Source of the DNA: a virus
Virus record (IMG/VR): IMGVR_UViG_3300050821_003306
Location: 1 to 57,941 of that record
Length of the DNA stretch: 57,941 nucleotides
Reading direction: 5' to 3' (one strand)
Position 1 is the stretch's first letter; each line of letters begins with the position of its first letter. A program made the position numbers and the translations under genes. The notes under the pieces are model-generated. The model searched no databases. It saw only the letters and a list, made by a program, of their open reading frames with translations, and was not told the origin of the DNA. This document shows positions 22,061-29,485 of the stretch, in pieces.

Positions 22061-22301
22061 AATAAAAGTATACGCCGCGACAAACGTTTCGAACCGGACG
22101 CCTTCGTCACAACGGGTGGCCAGCCTATGAAGCCGGAAACACGAGGTCTCCGACATCGGCCATGAGGTTTCACCAGATTAGTCTGCGCAAACTTCAGCGT
22201 CTCTCCGGCAAAACTTCGTTTAAGAAGTTCCGATCATGAATCGCGCCTTGGGCGGTTGATCGGATTCATTCGCCTAGGAATCGGACCCGGCAAACAAAAT
22301 T
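22061..22301 (-). other. 240-nt structured region with T-loop-like motifs, no canonical tRNA
   Basis: On the minus strand GGGTCCGATTCC (about 22275) and CCGGTTCGAAACG (about 22105) look like T-arms but lack partners. Between them TCCGATCA/TGATCGGA and TGAATC/GATTCA are two mutually exclusive stems over the same segment, and ACTTC/GAAGT forms a hairpin. No coding frame with an SD is seen. Confidence 0.35.
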
Positions 22302-22371
22302 AGTGACCTGCCGTTCATCGTGCTGGCGTTGGCAACTGACAGCCTTCCCATCTCTGCTATGCGGGGCCACT
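22302..22371 (-). ncRNA. Orphan structured unit with tRNA-like acceptor stem
   Basis: AGTGGCC/GGTCACT (7 bp, one G-U) closes a 56-nt interior. Size and closing stem resemble a tRNA but there is no T-loop, CCA or anticodon arm. Confidence 0.4.
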
Positions 22372-22381
22372 TAAACTTTGG

Positions 22382-22455
22382 GGTGTTCAACGAGAATCGA
22401 ACTCGCTATGTTCGGATTCACAGTCCGACGCGTCACCGTTATCGCCCTGAACACC
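22382..22455 (-). tRNA. tRNA-His(GTG)
   Basis: G-1 opposite C73, acceptor GTGTTCA/TGAACAC, CCA encoded: the diagnostic histidine end. Anticodon stem TCGGA/TCCGA, loop CTGTGAA. First tRNA after the array promoter. Confidence 0.92.
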
Positions 22456-22466
22456 ATCGAAACTTT

Positions 22467-22519
22467 GGTGCTGCTCTTTCGAGATTGCGCGAATAGTTAA
22501 AACACCGCGTCTCAGCACC
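22467..22519 (-). ncRNA. Orphan structured unit at the start of the array
   Basis: GGTGCTG/CAGCACC (7 bp perfect) encloses 39 nt. It is the first closed unit after the promoter at 22583. No tRNA features. Confidence 0.4.
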
Positions 22520-22582
22520 GTGGCTGTTTTATAGGTCGCCATCCCACGGGTCGAAGATTTCTCTATCCCCGCTCACAAATAC

Positions 22583-22611
22583 AATCTACCACAACTTCAA
22601 AAACTTGTCAA
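22583..22611 (-). promoter_or_regulatory. Sigma70 promoter of the tRNA/ncRNA array
   Basis: TTGACA (22611-22606), 17-nt spacer, TAGATT (22588-22583) on the minus strand; predicted start near 22576. It reads into the orphan unit, tRNA-His and the rest of the array. Confidence 0.8.
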
Positions 22612-22618
22612 GTGTTAT

Positions 22619-22855
22619 TTACAATTTATTTTCAATTTTCTTAACTTCTGACTTAACCGCTGTTTCTACTGCGGTTGCATCGGCCTTCACTTTACCCTCA
22701 ATACTTACGGCCTTTTGTCTTACAAGAGATTCATAATACTTCAGCAAAGCTCTCCCGGCTGCGATCTCTTTCGCAAACCAGACTCGGGCAGAAGCAAATC
22801 CCGCAACCAGATATCCCGCGATCTTCAAATATTCAACGCTGACGAATGATACCAT
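22619..22855 (-). CDS. Small membrane-anchored coiled-coil protein
   Basis: 78 residues, SD AAGGAAG. N-terminal hydrophobic helix (about 10-26), then a Val/Ala/Lys-rich helix with heptad spacing. Its stop lies 8 bases before the array promoter -35. Function unknown. Confidence 0.6.
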   Translation of the reverse strand: MVSFVSVEYLKIAGYLVAGFASARVWFAKEIAAGRALLKYYESLVRQKAVSIEGKVKADATAVETAVKSEVKKIENKL

Positions 22856-22875
22856 TGTGTTCTTCCTTTGTCAAC

Positions 22876-23100
22876 CTATTTCAAATCAGGTTCGGGAGTT
22901 CCCTCTAACCAATTTCGACCCATCTGCTTCTTCGCTGCGGCTGGCCCTCGACCTGATTGGACCGTAGCCTGGGTGTGTTCCCCGTGATGCTTCGCTGGGT
23001 AGCCTAGAGCATCATCACAATTTGCAGAATCTTTTCCATTTCGAACAGCATGATAATCTCTGGTACTAGGTACTGCGCCGGGAATCGGGTTGGTGTTCAT
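22876..23100 (-). CDS. Small hydrophilic protein
   Basis: 74 residues, SD GGAG, rich in Gly, Pro, Asn and His and probably disordered. Coupled to the gene before it (ends abut at 23100/23101). No domain recognised. Confidence 0.55.
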   Translation of the reverse strand: MNTNPIPGAVPSTRDYHAVRNGKDSANCDDALGYPAKHHGEHTQATVQSGRGPAAAKKQMGRNWLEGTPEPDLK

Positions 23101-23547
23101 CTATACTCCGAAAAACTTCTTTGTGTCAACACCCATATGTTTAAACGCTGCGACCACCTGATCTTTGAATATCTTCAAATCTGGGTCACGGGTCAAGCTA
23201 GCTTTACCGACGATCACCGTGTCTGGATTTCCGCCTTGAGCTTCTTTAATAAACTGCCAAGCTTCGCTCGGCACCGGGGGAATCGGTAAAACATGAAAGG
23301 TACTATCGATCTCTTCGATATTATCGGGAACAGCCCCTTCAGGGAGTTCCGAAACCGGAATTGCGTTTCCGGCATATTGAACTCGCAAACCTTCATTTTC
23401 AGCCTGGGCGATCTCAGCTTCTGTCGGAACAGCTTCGCCCATCGCGTCAGAATCTATCCGCGCTTTGGCTTCAGCTTCCAACCGCTGTCTCTCAGCTTTC
23501 TGCCCGAATGTCTCAGGCGTGCGATTCACTATAGTCTCATTTATCAT
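23101..23547 (-). CDS. Acidic protein sharing a motif with the portal
   Basis: 148 residues. Helical N-terminus (QKAERQRLEAEAKAR), a middle with VPSEAWQFIKEAQ that matches VPGEAWQFIQQAQ in the portal, and an end (FKDQVVAAFKHMGV) that resembles FMEKVVDAFEVLGI of the next gene. It may interact with the head or be a head-associated paralogue. Overlaps the 23537 gene by 11 bases. Confidence 0.6.
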   Translation of the reverse strand: MINETIVNRTPETFGQKAERQRLEAEAKARIDSDAMGEAVPTEAEIAQAENEGLRVQYAGNAIPVSELPEGAVPDNIEEIDSTFHVLPIPPVPSEAWQFIKEAQGGNPDTVIVGKASLTRDPDLKIFKDQVVAAFKHMGVDTKKFFGV

Positions 23548-23767
23548 TGTGAGACAAATCCTTTGGGTCTGATTTGAGACGAATTCCTAAAACTTCGAAT
23601 GCGTCTACGACCTTCTCCATGAAAACACGATAGTTATCTCTGCCGAAGCGTTCAGGCCACGACCGGGTATATCTCTGAATGATCGATAACAAAGCTTTTG
23701 CGGATACCTGGGCCTGCTGAATTAATTCCTCAGACCTTCTGTTCTGTAAATCCTTTGTTATCAACAT
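23537..23767 (-). CDS. Small helical protein
   Basis: 76 residues, helical, with C-terminal VVDAFEVLGI similar to the neighbour at 23101-23547, suggesting partial paralogy. First gene of the leftward operon after the control region. Confidence 0.6.
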   Translation of the reverse strand: MLITKDLQNRRSEELIQQAQVSAKALLSIIQRYTRSWPERFGRDNYRVFMEKVVDAFEVLGIRLKSDPKDLSHNDK

Positions 23768-24555
23768 ATTACGATTTCTATACTAAAACACCATCGTTAC
23801 CGATACGGGGCACGGAGACCCCTTGGGGGCGGACCGGGAGACTGGACTCCTAGGTATGCCCTTCATTCTAAAGGACTTAAAATGTAACATGTGACATCGT
23901 TTAGTTTCAACGACATACAAGTCCTTTCGATTCAACGACTTAGCTTTGGCATTGCACTTGCAAAGGAGATCGAACTCTTGTTGCAATTTGTTGCAACTTG
24001 CACAACTTGTTGAAAATACTAGACTTGACTCGACTAAGTATAATGAATACTTACACCCAGAACGAGATCGACGCGCTCCTGGATAAGTTTTTGAACTGTT
24101 TTATCGATTTATCTGCTTCATTATCATCAATATGCCGGATTTTCTCGGTTTTATGTCGCGGTACACACGGTTTCGGACCGAATTTAACGAAAAGTTTGGC
24201 AATGAAAATGCGCGGCTGCGTCAAACTGGTTACTCAACACCTTCGACAGTTCGAAACAATCACAAACTAAAGCACTTATATCTGTCTCAGTGTGAATCTC
24301 AGATCAGAGCGACCAGGTCTCAGTGATAAGAATTGGTCTGATGACAGTCTCAATCATGAGATTTGTCTTCCTATAGGAGGGCGTCAATAGTTGCGCCCTT
24401 TCGGGCCTGGATTATGTCACCATTGGTTGGTGACAGAATACGCGATGAGAATCGCAGCGCCAGGTCTGCAACCGATTTGAATTCAAACAAATTGAATTGG
24501 AAATATGAAACAAAGGGATATTTTAGTGCCGAAAACGGTTTTTGGTGGCAACATT

Positions 24556-24585
24556 ATTATATAAGTCCTTTGTTTCTCGTGTCAT
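24556..24585 (-). promoter_or_regulatory. Leftward promoter candidate
   Basis: ATGACA (24585-24580), 18-nt spacer, TATAAT (24561-24556) on the minus strand. It would read toward the 23767 operon through a long leader. Confidence 0.5.
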
Positions 24586-24767
24586 TCTGTCACCATAAAT
24601 AGCCTTATGAGGGACGCGGAGAACACGAGCCTAACAATTCGACTCAAATTGAATTGCACAGGCCCAGATCGAATCACAATCATTTCATAATCCTTTCACA
24701 TATCCAATCTGATTTCTCTTAAGAACAAATCATTGTTCATTTATAAATATAACATAATAAAGGAGTT

Positions 24768-24869
24768 ATGAGATATTATGCAATTAAACTTGAGAATTCA
24801 GATCGGATTGTCTTCGACACGTTCTCCGTCTCCCTCGAAAGGGTATTTGTGGTGACACAATTGGATTGA
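24768..24869 (+). CDS. Possible 33-residue protein in the control region
   Basis: ATG preceded by AAGGAG two bases upstream; begins MRYYAIKLENSDRIVFD. It could be a truncated gene or a leader peptide. Spacing of the SD is short. Confidence 0.3.
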   Translation: MRYYAIKLENSDRIVFDTFSVSLERVFVVTQLD

Positions 24870-24930
24870 AAATAAACGACTTATAGACGTAATTCCTGCC
24901 AGAAAACCTATTCATACCCTAAAATTTCCC

Positions 24931-24959
24931 TTGACAAGCAAATTCAAATATGATATATT
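24931..24959 (+). promoter_or_regulatory. Consensus sigma70 promoter of the rightward operon
   Basis: TTGACA, 17-nt spacer, TATATT. The predicted start is near 24966, so the SD of the first gene begins at the very 5' end of the message. Confidence 0.8.
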
Positions 24960-24975
24960 CAAATTAGGAGGGTGT

Positions 24976-25263
24976 ATGCCAATATCAGCATTAATTCGTT
25001 TCAGATTGATTAAGATCGTCCGCAATGATCGCCGGATAGCGCGTCAAACATTATTACGACGCATTAACGCTGCAGACAGATCGCAAGCCGAGTTTGAGTT
25101 AGGCAAACTTCTGTCTGAGGGTGTGTTTATCACGGTAGGCCGAGGAGAACGAGGCGACCCGGTGACAATTCTGCCAGGTCCGCTATGGCCTGCAGATCAC
25201 TGTCCGTTCTGCAATCAAACCATAGATGTAGATAGCTCGCTATTAGGAGGCGATTCAAGATGA
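24976..25263 (+). CDS. Winged-helix-like small regulator with zinc knuckle
   Basis: 95 residues from ATG at 24976 with AGGAGG. Residues 10-60 (RRIARQTLLRRINAADRSQA then LSEGVFITVGRGERGDPV) read as helix-turn-helix followed by a beta wing; the end has a single CPFC knuckle. As the first gene after the strongest rightward promoter it may be an early regulator, perhaps the protein that reads the AGTACT sites, but that link is speculation. Confidence 0.55.
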   Translation: MPISALIRFRLIKIVRNDRRIARQTLLRRINAADRSQAEFELGKLLSEGVFITVGRGERGDPVTILPGPLWPADHCPFCNQTIDVDSSLLGGDSR

Positions 25264-25306
25264 AATTAGGAACGTTGACGGTAACAGCCCAGAAGTTCCG
25301 ATTGCC

Positions 25307-25477
25307 ATGCGTGTACGAGTTTATAATATTGAGCACAATCCCTTAGCAAAGCGTAATAATCGAAAGCCAAAATCGGTATCGAAGTACAATCGAAAAGCAA
25401 GTTCTCTTTCTGCTTTTGAGCATGGTTTGGTAGAAGCTATTCTCAAGGGCGAAAGAGATAAAGCTAGTACTATCTGA
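25307..25477 (+). CDS. Small basic protein
   Basis: 56 residues, MRVRVYNIEHNPLAKRNNRK..., basic N-terminal half and a helical end. There is no SD at this ATG; an AGGAGG at 25246 instead fits an overlapping 28-residue frame at 25260-25346, which could be a leader that couples translation. The stop overlaps the first AGTACT motif. Confidence 0.4.
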   Translation: MRVRVYNIEHNPLAKRNNRKPKSVSKYNRKASSLSAFEHGLVEAILKGERDKASTI

Positions 25478-25498
25478 AATTCAGTACCAAAGTACTAT
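25464..25498 (+). promoter_or_regulatory. AGTACT operator cluster
   Basis: TAGTACTAT, AGTACC and AGTACTAT follow within 35 bases upstream of the gene at 25565. The GTACCAAAGTACTAT part matches the promoter/operator at 47611-47634. Confidence 0.5.
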
Positions 25499-25564
25499 TG
25501 CACCCAGGTCGGCGGTCCATTATTCTGTCACCAGTTCGAAGATGTTAGGCACTAAGGAGGCCAC

Positions 25565-25789
25565 ATGACACGCAAGGATTACATCTTAATCGCAAACGCA
25601 CTCCGCGAAGCTTTGACTGATGGCGTAGGCGGAGCCAACGAAAACGAAAAGGAAGGCATTCACATAGCAGCGTCGCACCTTGCTAATGCGCTGCCATATG
25701 ATAACCCGCGCTTCAATAGCGAGCATTTCCTGTCAGTCGTGCGCGGCGAAAAGGACCTGAACTCCAAGCCAGCACGGAGGCGCGCATGA
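25565..25789 (+). CDS. Small phage protein, paralogue A
   Basis: 74 residues, MTRKDYILIANALREAL..., with DNPRFNSEHFLSVVRG. SD AGGAGG. It is a paralogue of the protein at 26085, and the upstream 20 bases including the SD are duplicated too. The family is common in actinobacterial and other phages and has no known function. Confidence 0.75.
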   Translation: MTRKDYILIANALREALTDGVGGANENEKEGIHIAASHLANALPYDNPRFNSEHFLSVVRGEKDLNSKPARRRA

Positions 25790-26031
25790 ATTATTTCTGG
25801 GGCGACAAATTTGATGAGTGTATTCAATACACGGTAGGCAAGGCATGGAAAGTACGCACGCCGCAAGCCCTGCGAAACGCAGAGCGCGAGCTCCAAGGCA
25901 TGTACAGACTTTTACTTTGGACAGACACAGGCGACTCAGTTATGTATCTCAAGCTAATGAACGCACAGGCCGCCCTTGTCAAAATGGCAGGCGCGCTAGA
26001 GCGCCCATTCGTACCATTGACACCAAACTAG
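25786..26031 (+). CDS. Small helical protein
   Basis: 81 residues, overlaps the previous stop by ATGA. Helical with Trp-rich start (MNYFWGDKFDECIQY). Function unknown; lies between the two paralogues, so the duplication may have carried or trapped it. Confidence 0.65.
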   Translation: MNYFWGDKFDECIQYTVGKAWKVRTPQALRNAERELQGMYRLLLWTDTGDSVMYLKLMNAQAALVKMAGALERPFVPLTPN

Positions 26032-26084
26032 TTTCGTAGTAGACTGGTCCCAGTTAGAACATGCTAGGCACTAAGGAGGCCAAC

Positions 26085-26312
26085 ATGACCCGCAAAGACT
26101 ACATCACAATCGCAACCGCACTCAAACAAGCTTTGAAAACTGAGATAGAAGTACACGGCGTAAGTGGCCAAACTGCAGGTGGCGTTCGCTTGGCAGCTAG
26201 CGCAGTCGCAACCTATCTTGGTTATGATAATCCCCGGTTTGATCGTCAGTATTTTCTTGCAGTCGTTTCCGGCACCAAAGATTTGAATTCTCGTCCAGGG
26301 AGGAAGTCGTGA
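26085..26312 (+). CDS. Small phage protein, paralogue B
   Basis: 75 residues, MTRKDYITIATALKQAL..., with DNPRFDRQYFLAVVSG. ATG at 26085 chosen for its AGGAGG. About half identical to the 25565 protein. Confidence 0.75.
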   Translation: MTRKDYITIATALKQALKTEIEVHGVSGQTAGGVRLAASAVATYLGYDNPRFDRQYFLAVVSGTKDLNSRPGRKS

Positions 26313-26848
26313 ATACCACAATTAATCGATGGGTAAAGCTCCCTGAACAACATCAGGCATTGATTCAATACGCCGCATCTGTGATGCGTTCCAAGTTCTC
26401 CGACAAAACAGAAGAGGAATTACACCGTGCCGAAGGCCAGTTGGCTTTGATGGTGAAGTCTCGCCGTCGTGGCACCAAACGTTATTGGACTTTGAATGTG
26501 CCCGAACTGGACCTGCAATTGAAGCGTGTTGAAGTTCTCCAGGATGCCAAGATAACCTTGATCGAAAAACTGTCACCATCCAAACTCAAATTGTCCCCAA
26601 AGATGCGCTGGCTAGTTGATAGCCTGACTGGCCAGGATTACGGCGCACGTGGTCCCCGTGGCGAAGCACCACAGATGCTGCAGATCACGTCCGATGGCTT
26701 CGTGCAAGCTGGTTCGATGTTCATCGGTGACTACACTGACCTGAAGCAGAATTTGGACGGCGTGCTCTACACAATCGCAGCCACCACAGACGAGCGAATC
26801 ACGTTCTGGGACATCTATAAGCAGCACGTGATGGATTGGAGGAGCTAA
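26309..26848 (+). CDS. Unknown protein
   Basis: 179 residues from a GTG overlapping the previous stop (GTGA). Basic N-terminal helix region (KSRRRGTKRYW), C-terminal mixed alpha/beta. No domain recognised; in an early operon of small genes. Confidence 0.65.
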   Translation: MNTTINRWVKLPEQHQALIQYAASVMRSKFSDKTEEELHRAEGQLALMVKSRRRGTKRYWTLNVPELDLQLKRVEVLQDAKITLIEKLSPSKLKLSPKMRWLVDSLTGQDYGARGPRGEAPQMLQITSDGFVQAGSMFIGDYTDLKQNLDGVLYTIAATTDERITFWDIYKQHVMDWRS

Positions 26849-27030
26849 TGTTGAGAATTTATTTCAATCGTCCGTATATCGTGACAGACTTTGAAGGTAA
26901 TATCCTCCCCGGCGTATTTACGCCTTTCAAACGTGTTCGCTCTGGGAAGATCGAATGGTTTGTATGCATCGGTCCTGCTGGCGGACATATTCACATTAAA
27001 CGTAGCGAGTTTGTGAGGGAGGCAGTATGA
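26848..27030 (+). CDS. Small beta-rich protein
   Basis: 60 residues from ATG at 26848, SD GGAGG and TAATG overlap. Beta-strand pattern (YIVTDFEGNILPGVF). Unknown. Confidence 0.6.
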   Translation: MLRIYFNRPYIVTDFEGNILPGVFTPFKRVRSGKIEWFVCIGPAGGHIHIKRSEFVREAV

Positions 27031-27242
27031 ACGGTATTACATTTCGTAATCTGCTAACCGCGAAGCAAGTTGTTTGGGTGTACGCGTTCGCAGGTGTGAC
27101 CAAAGATCGCCTGCCCAAGCGGAATGATGTAGTTGTATTCCCTTCACCCATCGAAACAGGTGTATCATTTACAGTTCGCAAAACCACTGAACCCGCTATA
27201 TACGGCGGAAAGCTTTACGAAGTCCTGCATTACAAATCTTAA
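27027..27242 (+). CDS. Small beta-rich protein
   Basis: 71 residues, ATGA overlap. Beta-rich with DVVVFPSPIETGVSF. Last gene before the next promoter. Unknown. Confidence 0.6.
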   Translation: MNGITFRNLLTAKQVVWVYAFAGVTKDRLPKRNDVVVFPSPIETGVSFTVRKTTEPAIYGGKLYEVLHYKS

Positions 27243-27290
27243 GTACTAGTACTTTTTTGTTGTTGACAGTTATTCAGGCCATGCTAGAAT
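27241..27290 (+). promoter_or_regulatory. Promoter with upstream AGTACTAGTACT palindrome
   Basis: AAGTACTAGTACTT (27241-27254, perfect palindrome) lies 8 bases upstream of TTGACA (27263-27268), 16-nt spacer, TAGAAT (27285-27290). It should drive the DUF932 gene. Confidence 0.7.
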
Positions 27291-27339
27291 CAGTACATCA
27301 AATCGAATTGCTCACGTTACGAGCAAGAAAAGAGACCAA

Positions 27340-28185
27340 ATGAACCGATTCACGAATCGCAACCGCAACAACGAACCGCTGACCGATGAGCAGATTCAGA
27401 AGTTCGCTCCATCCGCATTCGCTGGTCAGGCCCACGATTCCCGCTCCGACCGCTACACGTTCATTCCCACCATCGAAGTTATCGGCGGACTCCGTCGCGC
27501 TGGCTTCGCTCCTGTGTTCGCATCTCAATCCACTTCTCGCATCGAAGGCAAGGAACTGTTTACCAAGCATATGATTCGCTTCCGCTCCCTGGAACAGAAT
27601 TTGACTCAGGTTGGCGATACCGCAGTCGAATTGGCGATGACCAATTCGCACGATGGTACTTCGTTGTATGAATTCTCACTTGGCGCATTCCGGTTGGCGT
27701 GCCTGAATGGTTTGATGGTCTCCGAAGGCTTGGTCCAGTCTGTCAAGGTTCGCCACTCTGGCAATATCATCGACCGCGTAATCGAATCCACCCGCAACCT
27801 GATTCAGTTCGCTCCCACAGTCGTGGAGGCAATCCGCGAATGGAAACAAATCGTTCTCAGCCCCGCAGAGCAACAGATTCTCGCCGCAGGTGCCTTGGCT
27901 CTCCGCTTCGAAGAAAACGCGCCTGTGGCCGCTGAGAGGCTTCTCAGGGCGCAACGTAGCGCCGATACCAACAATGATCTCTGGACCGTATTCAACCGCA
28001 TCCAAGAGAACGCCGTTAACGGTGGGCTGCGTTACCAGCATGAACAGCGCGACCCCGAGACCAACGAATATCTCGGTACCCGCAATGCCCGGACCCGCCA
28101 GGTCAAGGGCATCGACAACAACACCCGGCTGAATCGCGAACTCTGGACTCTCGCGCAGCGGATGGCTGAATTGAAGACCAAGTAA
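27340..28185 (+). CDS. DUF932 phage/plasmid-like protein
   Basis: 281 residues. Recognised by the central HMIRFRSLEQNL, LTNSHDGTSLYEF-like and FRLACLNGLMVSEG segments of the DUF932 (phage/plasmid-like TIGR03299) family, whose function is unknown but which is very common and highly expressed in phages and plasmids. It has its own promoter and a long leader. Confidence 0.8.
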   Translation: MNRFTNRNRNNEPLTDEQIQKFAPSAFAGQAHDSRSDRYTFIPTIEVIGGLRRAGFAPVFASQSTSRIEGKELFTKHMIRFRSLEQNLTQVGDTAVELAMTNSHDGTSLYEFSLGAFRLACLNGLMVSEGLVQSVKVRHSGNIIDRVIESTRNLIQFAPTVVEAIREWKQIVLSPAEQQILAAGALALRFEENAPVAAERLLRAQRSADTNNDLWTVFNRIQENAVNGGLRYQHEQRDPETNEYLGTRNARTRQVKGIDNNTRLNRELWTLAQRMAELKTK

Positions 28186-28242
28186 TTCAACAGAGGGCGT
28201 GGATTGCGACCGCGCCTTCGATTGAGTTTCTCGGAGGGAGAG

Positions 28243-28662
28243 ATGAAACAGATCATCACAGACGGCGACGGCAAACCTGATAATTTGCGAGAAAATGATA
28301 TGGATTGCACCGTGCGTGCAATTGCGAACGCATCAGGGATTGGATATCCCACAGCCTACATCTTGATGGAGCAGGCTGGTCGTAAACCAGGAGGAAGTGC
28401 GTTCGTTACCAGTGGATTTGCTGAATTCAGACGTGAGGGTTTCGGGAGATTCAAACCGTTGCATGATCTGTCTTGGCGTCGGAAGATGACAGTAAAGCAA
28501 TTTGTAGATATGTATCCGTCCGGGCGTTTTGTTTTGCGTGTCAGAGGCTCGCACCGAAAGATCGCCCATGTTATAGCGATAGTTGACGGCGTGTATTTCG
28601 ATAACTGCCCGGCGAAGCCCCGTAAGGAAGTTTTAAACGCTTGGAATTTGGAGGCACTGTGA
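28243..28662 (+). CDS. Papain-like fold protein
   Basis: 139 residues from ATG at 28243 with GGAGGGAG. NDMDCTVRAIANASG places a Cys at the start of a helix and HRKIAHVIAIVDGVYFDNC places a His in a C-terminal strand, the layout of papain/C39-like folds. It may be a peptidase or a deaminating/transferring relative; catalysis is not proven. Confidence 0.55.
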   Translation: MKQIITDGDGKPDNLRENDMDCTVRAIANASGIGYPTAYILMEQAGRKPGGSAFVTSGFAEFRREGFGRFKPLHDLSWRRKMTVKQFVDMYPSGRFVLRVRGSHRKIAHVIAIVDGVYFDNCPAKPRKEVLNAWNLEAL

Positions 28663-29126
28663 GCTTCACCTGCGCCGCACATTTCAATTACAGTCTGCCT
28701 CGCGATGCGGCAGACACCACAATTAGACTGTGTGTCGAAGAACTCAGCAAGATTGAATTCGACGCTATTGCGTTCTGTGGGATGAGCGGAGCACTGATTG
28801 CTGCGCCGTTGGCGCATCTGATGCATAAAGAATTGCTGATGGTCCGTAAGAATGCCGGGAATGATGGCTCGCACAGTACGAAGTTTGTTGAGGGTATTCA
28901 AATTGCGAAACTAAAGATCGTGATTATTGATGATCTGATTTGCACCGGGAGCACGATGCGGAATATCGTGATGGGCCTGAATCGATTTATCCCTGGCAAG
29001 CTTTATGAGATCGCTGGTGTAATTTTGTATGATGAGGCGCGCCGAACACAACAATTTACGGTCCGTGAATGGGCAATGGTACAGCCTCCGACCGAACAAA
29101 TTTTGAAATGGAAAGCTGATCTATAG
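28659..29126 (+). CDS. Phosphoribosyltransferase
   Basis: 155 residues from a GTG overlapping the previous stop (GTGA), SD TTGGAGG. The PRPP-binding motif is LKIVIIDDLICTGSTM (about residues 86-101) and the hood/PPi loop is FCGMSGAL. Type I PRTases salvage bases or modify substrates with PRPP; the acceptor cannot be told. Confidence 0.85.
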   Translation: MSFTCAAHFNYSLPRDAADTTIRLCVEELSKIEFDAIAFCGMSGALIAAPLAHLMHKELLMVRKNAGNDGSHSTKFVEGIQIAKLKIVIIDDLICTGSTMRNIVMGLNRFIPGKLYEIAGVILYDEARRTQQFTVREWAMVQPPTEQILKWKADL

Positions 29127-29134
29127 GAGGAAAC

Positions 29135-29317
29135 ATGGCGCGACCACACAAAAAGATTTTACTCGGCAAAGAAGGCGGCCTAGCGAGTCAACACTGGTAC
29201 AACTTTGTTGAATCGCGTCGGGCTATCAAGCGTTCAAGAAAGTGGGACGGCGGCTGCCCACAATCGAAGCCAGGGACCGTGTATGTGATCGCGGTCAGCT
29301 TGCTCGACAAGAAATAA
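29135..29317 (+). CDS. Small basic protein
   Basis: 60 residues, SD AGGAGG, basic (SRRAIKRSRKW). Ends the operon just before the next promoter. Unknown. Confidence 0.55.
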   Translation: MARPHKKILLGKEGGLASQHWYNFVESRRAIKRSRKWDGGCPQSKPGTVYVIAVSLLDKK

Positions 29318-29365
29318 GTACTAGTACGTTTTAGTTGTTGACAAGTTTTTGGTTTCTGATAGGAT
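29316..29365 (+). promoter_or_regulatory. Promoter with upstream AGTACTAGTAC motif
   Basis: AAGTACTAGTAC (29316-29327), then TTGACA (29338-29343), 16-nt spacer, TAGGAT (29360-29365). The predicted start near 29372 fits the 5' end of the tRNA-like RNA at 29374. Confidence 0.7.
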
Positions 29366-29373
29366 TCTTTGTA

Positions 29374-29482
29374 GAGGATGACACTTTACCGGGCTTGCAG
29401 AGGACCCGGACGTTGCTAGAGGTACCCCGCGAGATCGGCGGAATGGCGCAACGGAGATCAAGGTTCGAATCCTTGCATCCTC
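29374..29482 (+). ncRNA. tRNA-like RNA with a 31-nt anticodon loop
   Basis: Acceptor GAGGATG/CATCCTC; D-like arm CCGGG/CCCGG with an 11-nt loop; anticodon-position stem CGTTGC/GCAACG carrying a 31-nt loop that contains CCGC/GCGG; 5-nt variable loop; perfect T-arm CAAGG-TTCGAAT-CCTTG. No CCA. All elements are in tRNA order at tRNA spacing except the expanded loop. Confidence 0.65.
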
Positions 29483-29485
29483 ACT

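Larger units (their letters stand above)
23768..24975. other. Divergent control region, mostly non-coding
   Basis: About 1.2 kb between divergent operons. It holds a leftward promoter (24556-24585), a possible 33-residue ORF (24768) and the rightward promoter (24931). There are short repeats of GTCTCAG (around 24290 and 24316), a GCCC-TTTC-GGGC hairpin near 24400, and a copy of the AAAGGGCGCAACTATTG repeat on the minus strand. A 67-codon minus frame at 23783-23986 and a plus frame from 24043 exist but lack SDs. A replication origin is possible but not shown. Confidence 0.5.

Noticed and set aside
22061-22380. tmRNA candidate
   Set aside because: T-loop-like motifs are present but no alanine acceptor pair or tag frame could be found.
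23783-23986. 67-codon minus frame in the control region
   Set aside because: No SD and unusual composition; kept only as a note on the region.
24043-24270. Plus frame beginning MNTYTQNEIDALLDKF
   Set aside because: The start looks gene-like but there is no SD and TATAAT overlaps the ATG; could be a remnant.
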